From Nitrospirota bacterium (GTDB taxonomy: Bacteria > Nitrospirota > Nitrospiria > SBBL01 > JAADHI01), in the NCBI GenBank assembly GCA_029261135.1, contig JAJDBX010000074.1, positions 1-64,000 of the forward strand: a DNA stretch of 64,000 nt. Direction: 5' to 3'. The translations under genes and the position numbers were made by a program. Below the pieces are notes generated by a model. The model did not search any database, was not told the origin of the DNA, and was given only the letters and a program-made list of their open reading frames with translations. Shown one piece after another: positions 7,700 through 16,448 of the stretch. How positions within the stretch are numbered: the stretch's first letter is position 1; each line of letters begins with the position of its first letter.

Positions 7700-9124
7700 G
7701 TGGACGCCTCACCCCCACCCGAAACGACCCAAACTGCAGACGACCGGATTGAACCGCTTTCAGCCCTACCCAAGCTGCTCATCGTCGATGACGATGAAGT
7801 CATTTTAAATCAAATGAAATGGGGCCTTTCAAACGACTATTCCGTTTTTCTTGCTGGGGATGGGGTGCAAGCGCTGGAGCAGTTTAAACAAGAGCGGCCG
7901 CCCTTGGTCGCCCTAGACTTAGGTCTTCCGCCTTACCCGCGCGACGAAGTCGAAGGACTCCGAGTCCTCAAAGAAATCTTGGATGAAGAGCCTAAGACCA
8001 AAGTGGTTATCATTTCTGGAAATATCGAACGGGCAAATGCAATCAAGGCCATCACCCAAGGCGCCTACGACTTCTTTTCGAAACCGGTGGACTTGGAAGA
8101 GCTTCAAACCATTTTAAAACGGGCCTTGCACCTATATGAGATGGAGCGGGAAAATCTCGCCCTTCAAACCCAAGTAGGCGAAAACACCATGGGCCGATTG
8201 GAAGGCCAATCGACCGCCATGCAAACCATATTCAGTGCGATGAAACGGGTTGCCAGTACCGATGCGCCGGTCTTGATCTTAGGCGAAAGCGGCACAGGGA
8301 AAGAACTCATCGCCCAATCGGTACACCAGCTTAGCCCTCGGAAGGACAAGCCCTTCGTCGCAATAAACTGTGGGTCCATTCCGGCAGAACTCCTAGAAGC
8401 CGAGCTATTCGGACACGAAAAAGGATCCTTTACGGGGGCACACCAGCAACGGAAAGGGAAAATCGAATTTGCCGAAGGTGGCACGCTTTTCCTGGACGAA
8501 ATAGGAGAAATGCCCCTACCGCTCCAAGTTAAACTGCTTCGCTTCCTCCAAGATTTTTGCCTCGTCCGCGTTGGAGGGCGTCATGAAATACGGGTCGACG
8601 TACGGATTGTCGCCGCGACCAATACCGACATTAAAAAAGACGTCGAAGACGGTCGCTTTCGGTCCGACCTCTATTTTCGCCTCAATGTCGTTCCCCTACA
8701 AGTCCCGCCCTTGCGGGAACGGGAAGGCGATATCGAGCTTTTGGCCAACCTTTTTTTTCTACGTTTTACGAAAGAATATAAAAAACAACTCAAAGGATTC
8801 CGCCGTGAGGCGATCGACTTGCTCCGCGCCTATCCTTGGCCTGGAAACGTTCGCGAACTCGAAAACAAGATCAAGGGTGCCATCATCATGGCCAACGGGC
8901 GCTTCCTTACGCCAAGCGATTTCGACCTTCCTCCTTTATTGAAAGAAGCAAAAATACGGACCTTAAAATCGGTGCGCGAAGCTGCAGAACGGGAATGGAT
9001 CAAAAAAGTCCTTGCCTGGAACAAAGGCAACATCAGCCGAAGCGCCACCGACCTCGACATCAGCCGCCCCTCCCTCTACGAAGCCCTCGAAAGGCTGGGT
9101 ATTAATAAAGAAGATTTTCACTAA
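7700..9124 (+). CDS. prsR: sigma-54-dependent response regulator, PrsR-like (PEP-CTERM box)
   Basis: A 474-residue NtrC-family regulator. The receiver domain (about 24-145) has the acidic triad DDD, phosphoacceptor Asp73 in ALDLGLPP and Lys in FSKPVD. The AAA+ domain (about 168-400) has Walker A GESGTGKE, a GSFTGA loop (Ser in place of the usual Ala) for sigma-54 contact, Walker B GGTLFLDEIGE and the R-finger region ELENKIKGAIIM. A Fis-type helix-turn-helix lies at the C-terminus. The LGLPPYPRD...G linker of the receiver and overall similarity point to the PrsR family, which is tied to exopolysaccharide and PEP-CTERM/exosortase systems. The start is GTG with AGGAGC upstream. The partner kinase PrsK is not adjacent. 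Confidence 0.88.
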   Translation: MDASPPPETTQTADDRIEPLSALPKLLIVDDDEVILNQMKWGLSNDYSVFLAGDGVQALEQFKQERPPLVALDLGLPPYPRDEVEGLRVLKEILDEEPKTKVVIISGNIERANAIKAITQGAYDFFSKPVDLEELQTILKRALHLYEMERENLALQTQVGENTMGRLEGQSTAMQTIFSAMKRVASTDAPVLILGESGTGKELIAQSVHQLSPRKDKPFVAINCGSIPAELLEAELFGHEKGSFTGAHQQRKGKIEFAEGGTLFLDEIGEMPLPLQVKLLRFLQDFCLVRVGGRHEIRVDVRIVAATNTDIKKDVEDGRFRSDLYFRLNVVPLQVPPLREREGDIELLANLFFLRFTKEYKKQLKGFRREAIDLLRAYPWPGNVRELENKIKGAIIMANGRFLTPSDFDLPPLLKEAKIRTLKSVREAAEREWIKKVLAWNKGNISRSATDLDISRPSLYEALERLGINKEDFH

Positions 9125-9353
9125 AACATCCTAAGATCAGGACTTTGATTTTTTTATCTTTCTCGTATTAACCCCTACCCAGACAAAGCCTCGCATAAAT
9201 TTCTTTTCGATGGAAAAATTAGATGTAACAAGAATTCATATCCAGCAATAAAACTCATCAAATGCGGATTGAACTGGGCAACCTACCCAGATCGGAAAGG
9301 GAGAATTCCTGAAATACGTCGTGACTTAGATAGGAAAATCTAACAAAGGGGAA

Positions 9354-10805
9354 TTACAGAAAAATCTTAACGGAGGTAAGGGCGGCCTTGATGAGTGGTT
9401 CTGGAAAGAGACCCAGAAAAAGGGTGACAAAAGCGGTAAAACCGACAGCCACCTTCATGCCTGGCGAAAAAGACAACTTGAGGTCGTCGGGGGGATCTTC
9501 CATATACATGGCTTTCACCACCTTAAAATAATAATAAAGTGAGATGGCGCTGTTGAGTATGCCGATAATCGAAAGCCAATAAAAACCACCCTGGATGGCC
9601 GCGTTAAACAAAAATAACTTCCCGACAAAACCTGCTGTGGGAGGGATGCCGACCAACGAAAGTGCAAATAAAATAAATGTGGCGGCGATCAGGGGATTCG
9701 TCCGTGCCAGACCTCTAAAATCGCTGATTTGATCTCCCCGATGGTTGGTTCTACACAAAAGGATCACCAGGGTGAAGGCCCCCAAGGTCATGAAGGCGTA
9801 GCCCACCAGGTAGATGAGGATGGCGGCGAAACCCAATTGGGTGGCGGCGATAAGCCCCATAAGAATATAGCCCGCATGGGCGATAGAAGAATAAGCGAGC
9901 AGGCGTTTCATGTTGGTCTGGGTCATGGCAATAAGATTACCAAGGGTCATGGTGAGCACGGCGACGATCCATAAGATCGGCCACCAGCTTCCAGTGCTGA
10001 GGCCGAAGCCATTGATGAGGACACGGAGCATTACGGAAAAGGCCGCGGCCTTGGAACCCGCTGAAAGGAAAGCTGTGATCGGTGTGGGTGAACCTTCATA
10101 GACATCGGGCGCCCACATATGAAAAGGCACCGCCGCGATCTTAAATCCAAAGCCAGTAATCAAAAGAACAAAGGACATGATCAATGAAGGGCTTTTTCCA
10201 ATCTCTTGTGTGGCGATAAAGGTCGCGATCTCATTTAAGTTGGTCGTTCCGGAGGCCCCATAGAGAAAGGCAATACCGTAAAGGATCACGCCGGAGGCGA
10301 AAACACCGGTTAAAAAATACTTAATACCGGCCTCAACTGATTTGGGATCCTTTCGCATAAAGGCGACCAAAACATAAAAAGACATGGACATCAATTCCAG
10401 TGAGAGATAAAAGGACAGCAGGTCGGTGGCCGAAGGCATAAACATCATCCCGACGGTTGCGAAGAGAATCAGGCCGTAATACTCACCCATGTTGATGCGT
10501 TCAATCTCAATGTATCGGCCTGAAATCAGAATAATAATTGTCGAAATCGCTAGGAAAACAACCTTAAAGAAGAGGGCGTAAAAATCCAGAGACACCATGC
10601 CGCTGAATGTGGAGATCTCTTGGCCCCAGAGGGGAATCGTAGAGAGCCCTGAAAGGACCAAGGCGCCGATGGCGAAATAGCCGACCTGTCTTTTGTTCTC
10701 TTTCGGCACAAAGGAATCCGCCGCGAAGAGGGCACAGGCCAAGAAGGCGAGGATCATCTCCGGCAAAATGGCAATCAGTTGAATATCGGGTAAGGTGGGC
10801 TCCAT
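9354..10805 (-). CDS. nuoN: NADH-quinone oxidoreductase subunit N
   Basis: A 483-residue proton-channel subunit of complex I with about 14 transmembrane helices, next to the Q-module in the membrane arm. Key family residues are visible: Glu in the TM5 stretch LSLELMSMSFY, Lys in the TM7 segment GFGFKIAAVPFHMWAPD, Lys in AGSKAAAFSV (TM8) and Lys in TAGFVGKLFLF (TM12). It is the last gene of the nuo operon. Its ATG immediately follows the nuoM stop codon without a spacer, so the two are translationally coupled. Confidence 0.96.
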   Translation of the reverse strand: MEPTLPDIQLIAILPEMILAFLACALFAADSFVPKENKRQVGYFAIGALVLSGLSTIPLWGQEISTFSGMVSLDFYALFFKVVFLAISTIIILISGRYIEIERINMGEYYGLILFATVGMMFMPSATDLLSFYLSLELMSMSFYVLVAFMRKDPKSVEAGIKYFLTGVFASGVILYGIAFLYGASGTTNLNEIATFIATQEIGKSPSLIMSFVLLITGFGFKIAAVPFHMWAPDVYEGSPTPITAFLSAGSKAAAFSVMLRVLINGFGLSTGSWWPILWIVAVLTMTLGNLIAMTQTNMKRLLAYSSIAHAGYILMGLIAATQLGFAAILIYLVGYAFMTLGAFTLVILLCRTNHRGDQISDFRGLARTNPLIAATFILFALSLVGIPPTAGFVGKLFLFNAAIQGGFYWLSIIGILNSAISLYYYFKVVKAMYMEDPPDDLKLSFSPGMKVAVGFTAFVTLFLGLFPEPLIKAALTSVKIFL

Positions 10806-12425
10806 CTAGTCTTCTAACTTTTGGGCAGCATCGAGGCGCGCCGCGAGCTTTTGTGATTTGAAATCGGACTTAACCTCTTCGACGGGAGAAATCTCGCCGC
10901 GTTCGAGGGCCACCTTGCCGGCATCCAAGCGTTGGATGATTTTTGCGACTGCGGGTTCCATCACGCGGATAAAGGGTCTGGGAAACAACCCGATCCAAAA
11001 CATGAAGAGGACCAAGGGCGCCATGTACGCAATTTCTCGTCGATTCATATCCTTTAGTTTTTGATTTTCAGGATTATCGAGGGGGCCAAACATCATCCGT
11101 TGAAAAAGCCACAGCATGTAGGCTGCACCCAAGATAATGCCGATGACCGCGATCCCGGCATAGATTTTATTAAACTCAAAGGCACCCACCAAGATAAGGA
11201 ACTCCCCTACAAAACCGTTGAGTCCGGGAAGCCCCATGGAGGAAAACATGGAGACGGCAAAAAAGGCGGCAAAGATGGGCATACGGTTGGACAGGCCTCC
11301 GAAGTCGGCAATTAAACGCGTATGGCGGCGCTCGTAAATCATGCCCACAATCAAAAAGAGCGCGCCGGTCGAAATGCCGTGGTTAACCATTTGAAGAATT
11401 GAACCGGTAATCCCATGGGTATTCAGCGAAAAAATCCCAAGCATGACAAAACCGAGATGGCTCACCGAAGAATAAGCGACCAGTCGCTTCACGTCCTTTT
11501 GCGCCAGCGCCACCAGCGCGCCGTAAACAATGCCGACCAAGGCCAGCCCCGCCATGAGGGGCACGAAGTAATGACTCGCCGCCGGGAACATGGGCAGGCA
11601 GAAACGCACAAAGCCGTAGGTCCCCATCTTCAACAAGACGCCGGCCAGGATCACGCTCCCCGCCGTAGGCGCGTCGGTATGGGCATCGGGCAACCAGGTA
11701 TGAAAAGGAAACATCGGCACCTTGATCGCAAAACCCAAAAAGAAGGCCAGGAAAAGCCAATATTGATAGGGGTGCATCGGGAGGTTGATCTTCTGGAGTT
11801 CTAGGATGCTAAAGGTGTATTGCCCTGTTCCAATGGCCGGATCGGCATTTAAAAAGTACACCGCCAGAATACCCAGCAACATAAAGAGCGAGCCAAAAAG
11901 GGTATAGAGAAAAAACTTAATTGCCGAGTAAAGCCGCCGACCGCCGCCCCAGATGCCGATCAAAAAATACATGGGCACCAGCATAATCTCCCAAAAGATG
12001 TAAAAGAGGAAGAAGTCGAGCGAAATGAAGACGCCGATCATGCCCGTCTCTAAAAAGAGAATGGCGACATAATATTCCTTAATCCGATCTGAGATAGCCG
12101 TAAAGGAACTCACGATGGCAATCGAAGAGATGATTGTGGTCAGAATAATCAAGAGGAGGCTGATCCCGTCGATGCCCGTGGCATAGCTGACCCCGATACT
12201 CGGTATCCATTCGGCCTTTTCCATAAACTGCATGTCCGCTTTGCCCGAATCGAAGCCTGGAATAAGCAAGAATGACACGAGCATGGTGACGATCGAGACG
12301 CCGAAGGCGGCCTGCATGATCGCCTTCTTGTCCTCATTTTTCATAAAGAGAATGGCAATCGCCCCCAGCAAGGGTAAGTAAGCGATCAACGAGAGGAGCG
12401 GAAAACCGTATGCGTTTGTTTCCAT
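10806..12425 (-). CDS. nuoM: NADH-quinone oxidoreductase subunit M
   Basis: A 539-residue antiporter-like membrane subunit of complex I. The TM5 Glu is in IFWEIMLVPMYF, the TM7 Lys in GFAIKVPMFPFHTWLPDAH, the TM8 Lys in VLLKMGTYGFVRF and the TM12 Glu in GLNGFVGEFLIL, which is the NuoM signature (Glu rather than Lys). It has a hydrophilic C-terminal tail of about 55 residues, longer than usual, rich in Lys and Glu and predicted cytoplasmic. An 87-nt spacer separates it from the preceding antiporter-like gene, and the ATG has AGGAGA upstream. Confidence 0.96.
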   Translation of the reverse strand: METNAYGFPLLSLIAYLPLLGAIAILFMKNEDKKAIMQAAFGVSIVTMLVSFLLIPGFDSGKADMQFMEKAEWIPSIGVSYATGIDGISLLLIILTTIISSIAIVSSFTAISDRIKEYYVAILFLETGMIGVFISLDFFLFYIFWEIMLVPMYFLIGIWGGGRRLYSAIKFFLYTLFGSLFMLLGILAVYFLNADPAIGTGQYTFSILELQKINLPMHPYQYWLFLAFFLGFAIKVPMFPFHTWLPDAHTDAPTAGSVILAGVLLKMGTYGFVRFCLPMFPAASHYFVPLMAGLALVGIVYGALVALAQKDVKRLVAYSSVSHLGFVMLGIFSLNTHGITGSILQMVNHGISTGALFLIVGMIYERRHTRLIADFGGLSNRMPIFAAFFAVSMFSSMGLPGLNGFVGEFLILVGAFEFNKIYAGIAVIGIILGAAYMLWLFQRMMFGPLDNPENQKLKDMNRREIAYMAPLVLFMFWIGLFPRPFIRVMEPAVAKIIQRLDAGKVALERGEISPVEEVKSDFKSQKLAARLDAAQKLED

Positions 12426-12512
12426 GAAATCTCCTAATTAAAAAACCCGTGCAATCCAAGAAAGAGGGCGCCGATTGACCTTAAGCCAACCCTCTTTGAA
12501 CAACAATAGGCG

Positions 12513-14345
12513 CTAAGCGAATAAAATGAATGAAGCGAGTCCCAAGACCACGACACCAACAACCATTGCCAAGATATAGTTTTGGATCAGTCCAGTTTGT
12601 ATCTTCCGAAGCCGCTTTGCGCTGCCGCCCAACAAGGCCGGCACCCCGTTGACCGTGCCGTCGATAATATGGATATCAAACATTTCGGCGATCTTACTTT
12701 CCAACAAGGTCGCCCAGCCCGAGGCGTTGACCAGGCCGTCGAAGACCCAGGTATCAACCGTCCATCCGATTCGGGACAATTTTTTCACGGGTTCAATGAG
12801 GCCTTTTTTGTAAACCTCTGTAATAAACCCTTCGTAACGGGCGATCGGCTTATTCGCAAACCACATAAAACCGGGAGCCGCTTTACGGTAAAGCCAATCC
12901 GTATCGACACTGATCGTATCTTCCGGATGCAACTTGTACAAAAAAAGCAAAAAGCCAACCAAGGTTACGAGCAAAATTTGAAACGCGCCCAGCAAATGCT
13001 CCGCCGTATACGGATGGTAATCCACAGGAAAAGGCAGCTGGTTATAGAGCAAGCTGGGCATAACCCCTAAAAGGATGCACACAAATGCGGCCAAGCCCAT
13101 GCCGATGAGCATATTCTTCGGGGGATCCGAGGCCTTGATTCCTTTGTCTTCGCCCAAGAAGACGGCATAGGGCAGCTTAAGCGTAGTCGATAAAAAAGTA
13201 CCGGAAGCCGCCAAGGTCAAAAGCAAGGCGGCATAGGCATTGTGTGCCGCTGCCGCGCCGGAAATCACCATTGACTTACTGATAAAGCCCGATAGAAAGG
13301 GCACGCCCGAGATTGAGAAACCACCGATCATAAAGAGCCCGAAGGTTAGGGGCATGGTTTTTATTAGTCCGCCCAACTCGGTCCCTTTCCGGATGCCGGT
13401 CATATAGATAACTGATCCCATACCCATCATGAGAAGGGCTTTATAAAGGATATGTGCAAAGGCATGGGCAACTGCACCATTTAAGGCCAGTTCCGTCCCA
13501 ATACCGATTCCGGTTACCATGAAGCCGACCTGACTGATAATGTGGTAGGCCAATAGCCTGCGGATGTTGTTTTCCAACATGGCATAGACAACGCCGTAGA
13601 GGGCCATGATGATGCCGACCCAGATTAAGATTTCAGTGCCGGGAAAACCTCGGGCCAGGACATAGACTGCGGTCTTGGTGGTGTAAGACGATAAAAAGAT
13701 GGTGCCGGTAATGGTTCCTTCGGGATAGGCATCCGGTAGCCAAGCGTGTAGGGGTGGCGCTCCGGCATTCACAAGAAAGCCGAGCAGGATCAACCATCCA
13801 CCCCATCCGGCCGCAGGAATCGCGTTAAAGGCAAAGCTGCCGGTTTCTGCACCAAAGAGGACGATGCCGCCCAAGAGACAAACCCCACCGAAGGTGTGAA
13901 CGAGTAAATAACGCTTGCCCGGTCCGGCCGATTTCTCTCCGCCATACCAAATTAAAAAAACGGAAGAGAAGGCCATGACCTCCCAGAAAACGAATAGAAC
14001 AATCAGGTCACCCGCAAAGACCGAACCGAGGGCGCCTCCGGCGTAGATCAGTGCTGCGATATGCTGTCCATTCTGCTTCACGTGAAGGGCATAGACCATG
14101 CCGATAGAACCCATCAGGGTAAAGACATAGCCGAAGACTCGGCTCATTTTATCGACTCGGCCAAAAACGACTTCAAAACCACCAATATTAAAAACGCCGT
14201 GATTTCCCTCTGGGATGAACATGAGGGAAATAAAGGCGATGGCCGGCATGCCGATTAAGAGCGCGGCGCGCGCCTTGCCTTTTAGAAAAGGGACCAAGGC
14301 CGCCGCGAGAAAAAATAAGAGGGCCGGGTGAACGAAACTAATCAT
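12513..14345 (-). CDS. antiporter-like complex I subunit, MrpD-like body with NuoL-type tail
   Basis: A 610-residue membrane protein in the nuoL position. The N-terminal ~480 residues resemble MrpD/Na+/H+ antiporter subunit D (TM5 Glu in FVFWEVMAFSS; PPLHAWLPDAYPEG; Lys in SSYTTKTAVYVL; TM12 Lys in SGFISKSMVI). The TM7 Lys expected just before PLHAWLPDA is absent; the local sequence reads VNAGAPPLH. The C-terminal ~110 residues resemble the NuoL lateral helix and final TM (IIDGTVNG...RKIQTGLIQNYILAMVVG). I infer that it takes the distal NuoL place, with the lateral helix along the membrane arm. Its ATG overlaps the end of the small 85-aa gene by 8 nt. Confidence 0.85.
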   Translation of the reverse strand: MISFVHPALLFFLAAALVPFLKGKARAALLIGMPAIAFISLMFIPEGNHGVFNIGGFEVVFGRVDKMSRVFGYVFTLMGSIGMVYALHVKQNGQHIAALIYAGGALGSVFAGDLIVLFVFWEVMAFSSVFLIWYGGEKSAGPGKRYLLVHTFGGVCLLGGIVLFGAETGSFAFNAIPAAGWGGWLILLGFLVNAGAPPLHAWLPDAYPEGTITGTIFLSSYTTKTAVYVLARGFPGTEILIWVGIIMALYGVVYAMLENNIRRLLAYHIISQVGFMVTGIGIGTELALNGAVAHAFAHILYKALLMMGMGSVIYMTGIRKGTELGGLIKTMPLTFGLFMIGGFSISGVPFLSGFISKSMVISGAAAAHNAYAALLLTLAASGTFLSTTLKLPYAVFLGEDKGIKASDPPKNMLIGMGLAAFVCILLGVMPSLLYNQLPFPVDYHPYTAEHLLGAFQILLVTLVGFLLFLYKLHPEDTISVDTDWLYRKAAPGFMWFANKPIARYEGFITEVYKKGLIEPVKKLSRIGWTVDTWVFDGLVNASGWATLLESKIAEMFDIHIIDGTVNGVPALLGGSAKRLRKIQTGLIQNYILAMVVGVVVLGLASFILFA

Positions 14346-14595
14346 TGTAGTAATCTTTCCGTTTCATCAGAAAAGCATGTCCGATGCCCTTAGAAAAGAA
14401 GATTAGGATCAAACAGGAAATAAAACCGAATAGGCTCGAAAAACCGGGGATCTTGTCCCAAAAAAAGTAAGGATGGTGTCTGGGCGCGAAGATGTCGAGG
14501 ACAACCATCAGCCCAATCACCGCATACAAGATTTTCATTCTTTGCAGCTTCTTTGCTTGCCCTTCTTTACTCTCCGTTTTTTCTTCCGTACTCAT
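14338..14595 (-). CDS. 85-aa two-TM protein in the complex I operon
   Basis: A small protein with a charged N-terminus (about residues 1-20), one hydrophobic segment (IKILYAVIGLMVVLDIFA region), a central loop with HHPYFFWDKIPGF, a second membrane helix (LFGFISCLILIFFS) and a C-terminus ending MKRKDYYND. It overlaps the MrpD-like gene upstream by 4 nt (ATGA) and the 610-aa antiporter-like gene downstream by 8 nt, so all three are translationally coupled. Small proteins with such a DYY ending occur beside paired MrpD-like genes in other bacteria (from memory). I infer an accessory subunit that helps assemble the two antiporter-like proteins. Confidence 0.75.
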   Translation of the reverse strand: MSTEEKTESKEGQAKKLQRMKILYAVIGLMVVLDIFAPRHHPYFFWDKIPGFSSLFGFISCLILIFFSKGIGHAFLMKRKDYYND

Positions 14596-16091
14596 CCTGT
14601 CACCAATCGGACCAAGGATAAAAAGATGTCGGGAAAAATACCCAGCACCAAAGAGATCACCGCAGTCAGCATTAAAGGCCCCACGATAAAGGGGCTCACT
14701 TCTTTTACTTCATGCGCCTCGTCACCGTGGCCATCTTTATCGCCGGCCAGGGCATGTGCGAGCTCATCTGGTGGCTTAAAGAAGGCATTGTAGACGATGG
14801 GGACAAAGTAAACGGCGTTTAGAAGCGTACTGGTCAATAGAACGAACAGGATCGCAAGTTTATCGGCCTCAATCGTTCCGATCGCCAAATACCACTTGCT
14901 GATAAAACCGGCGGAAGGTGGAACCCCGATCATGCTAAGCGTGCCAATGGCAAAAGCGGTCATCGTCCAGGGCAGCTGCCGACCGATACCGTTCATCTGA
15001 GAAATATTGGTTTTATGCGAAGCGACATAGATTGAACCTGCCGCAAAAAAGAGGGTGATCTTCGAAAAGGCATGGTTTGCGATATGAATCACGCCCCCCG
15101 TCATACCGCTCGTAGAAAGGAGGGCTCCACCCAAAATAATATAGGACAATTGGCTCACCGTCGAATAGGCGAGCCTCGCCTTCAAATTGTCGCGTGTAAT
15201 GGCATACATCGAAGCCATGAGGATAGTGAAGGAAGCGAGAATCGCAGTCGCCGTGCCGAGGTGAAGCGATCGCATAAGATCGACGCCGAAGACATGGAAT
15301 ATAATGCGAAGTACTGAAAAGACACCCGTGTTCACAACAGCGACGGCATGAAGGAGGGCACTGACAGGCGTTGGCGCCACCATCGCAGCCGGCAACCAAG
15401 CATGCAAGGGCATAATTGCCGCCTTGCCGACGCCGGCCAAGAACAGAAAAAAGGCAATCACAAGGACCGTGGTATCCGCATTCGCGGGAAAAAGACCACC
15501 CGGTTGAAATTCAAGGGTACCCGCAATGGAATAGGTGATCAGCATGGCCGCCAAGAGGAATGCCTTCGAAGTTCCCAAAAGATAAAAAAGGTATTTATTG
15601 GCACCGGCATAGGCCGTCTCGTCTTGATTGTGGGAGACGAGCGGATAGGTAATGAGGGTCAGCATTTCGTAAAAAAGATAAAGCGTTACCAGGTTTGCCG
15701 AAAAGGCTACGCCCATTGTCATCGAAAGGGTAACGGCAAAGCAGGAATAGTAACGGGTCTGATTTTTCTCTTTGTGCGCCCGCATATATCCGATGGAATA
15801 AACGGTTGTAATCAGCCAGAGGGCAGAGGCCACCGTGGCAAAGATACTTCCCATTGCATCCACATTGAGCGAAAACGTGACTTCTTCTAGAAAAGTAAAG
15901 AGCGTATAGCGAAAGGTATTCCCTTCCAACACGGAAGGCAGCATGGAAAGCACCGTCAGAAACATCAAGGTCGCCGCAGCAAGCGAACAGGCTTCGCGCT
16001 TATTCTCATCCCCGCGATTTAAAATAATAAAGGGAACCCCAACGAGTGGAATGAGCAGCACGATTAGAGGTCTAAATGATTCAATTTCCAT
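14592..16091 (-). CDS. MrpD-like antiporter subunit inserted in complex I operon
   Basis: A 499-residue protein of the proton-conducting transporter family, closer to MrpD than to NuoL/M/N. The residues used for ion transfer are intact: TM5 Glu in LFYEMLTLITYP, TM7 Lys in AGVGKAAIMPLHAWLP, His in SALLHAVAVVNTG and TM12 Lys in PPSAGFISKWYLA. A His/Asp-rich cytoplasmic loop (about residues 445-465, DKDGHGDEAHEV) precedes the last helix; it may bind metal or be a flexible linker. There is no NuoL-type lateral helix. It lies between nuoK and the 85-aa gene and would add a fourth antiporter-like unit to the membrane arm. Confidence 0.88.
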   Translation of the reverse strand: MEIESFRPLIVLLIPLVGVPFIILNRGDENKREACSLAAATLMFLTVLSMLPSVLEGNTFRYTLFTFLEEVTFSLNVDAMGSIFATVASALWLITTVYSIGYMRAHKEKNQTRYYSCFAVTLSMTMGVAFSANLVTLYLFYEMLTLITYPLVSHNQDETAYAGANKYLFYLLGTSKAFLLAAMLITYSIAGTLEFQPGGLFPANADTTVLVIAFFLFLAGVGKAAIMPLHAWLPAAMVAPTPVSALLHAVAVVNTGVFSVLRIIFHVFGVDLMRSLHLGTATAILASFTILMASMYAITRDNLKARLAYSTVSQLSYIILGGALLSTSGMTGGVIHIANHAFSKITLFFAAGSIYVASHKTNISQMNGIGRQLPWTMTAFAIGTLSMIGVPPSAGFISKWYLAIGTIEADKLAILFVLLTSTLLNAVYFVPIVYNAFFKPPDELAHALAGDKDGHGDEAHEVKEVSPFIVGPLMLTAVISLVLGIFPDIFLSLVRLVTG

Positions 16092-16142
16092 ACAATAATC
16101 CTTGTTCCATGAATACGAAATATTCCATTAGGGTAACCACAC

Positions 16143-16448
16143 TTACCATTTAAGCATGTTGATTTCATCGACGTTCAAAGTCGAACGCACCCGATATAGC
16201 GCAATCACCAAGGCCAGGCCTAGAGCCACCTCCGCCGCCGCCATCGTCAATATAAAAAAAACCATCATCTGGCCCGAGATGGATTGATGATAGTTGGAAT
16301 AGGCAACAAAGGTAATATTGGCGGAATTCAAGATCAGCTCGATCGAGAGCAAGACCATAATGATGTTACGACGAACCAAGACCCCACCGACGCCGATCGA
16401 AAACAGAAAAAAACCGAGGGTGAGATACCAATCTAAAGGGATCGTCAT
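16143..16448 (-). CDS. nuoK: NADH-quinone oxidoreductase subunit K
   Basis: A 101-residue, three-helix membrane subunit of complex I at the junction of the Q-module and the antiporter-like subunits. The two conserved membrane glutamates are present: one in LLSIELILNSANITF and one in MAAAEVALGLAL. The length is exactly typical. Its ATG overlaps the nuoJ stop by 4 nt. There is only one copy, which matters when comparing with expanded complex I types. Confidence 0.96.
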   Translation of the reverse strand: MTIPLDWYLTLGFFLFSIGVGGVLVRRNIIMVLLSIELILNSANITFVAYSNYHQSISGQMMVFFILTMAAAEVALGLALVIALYRVRSTLNVDEINMLKW

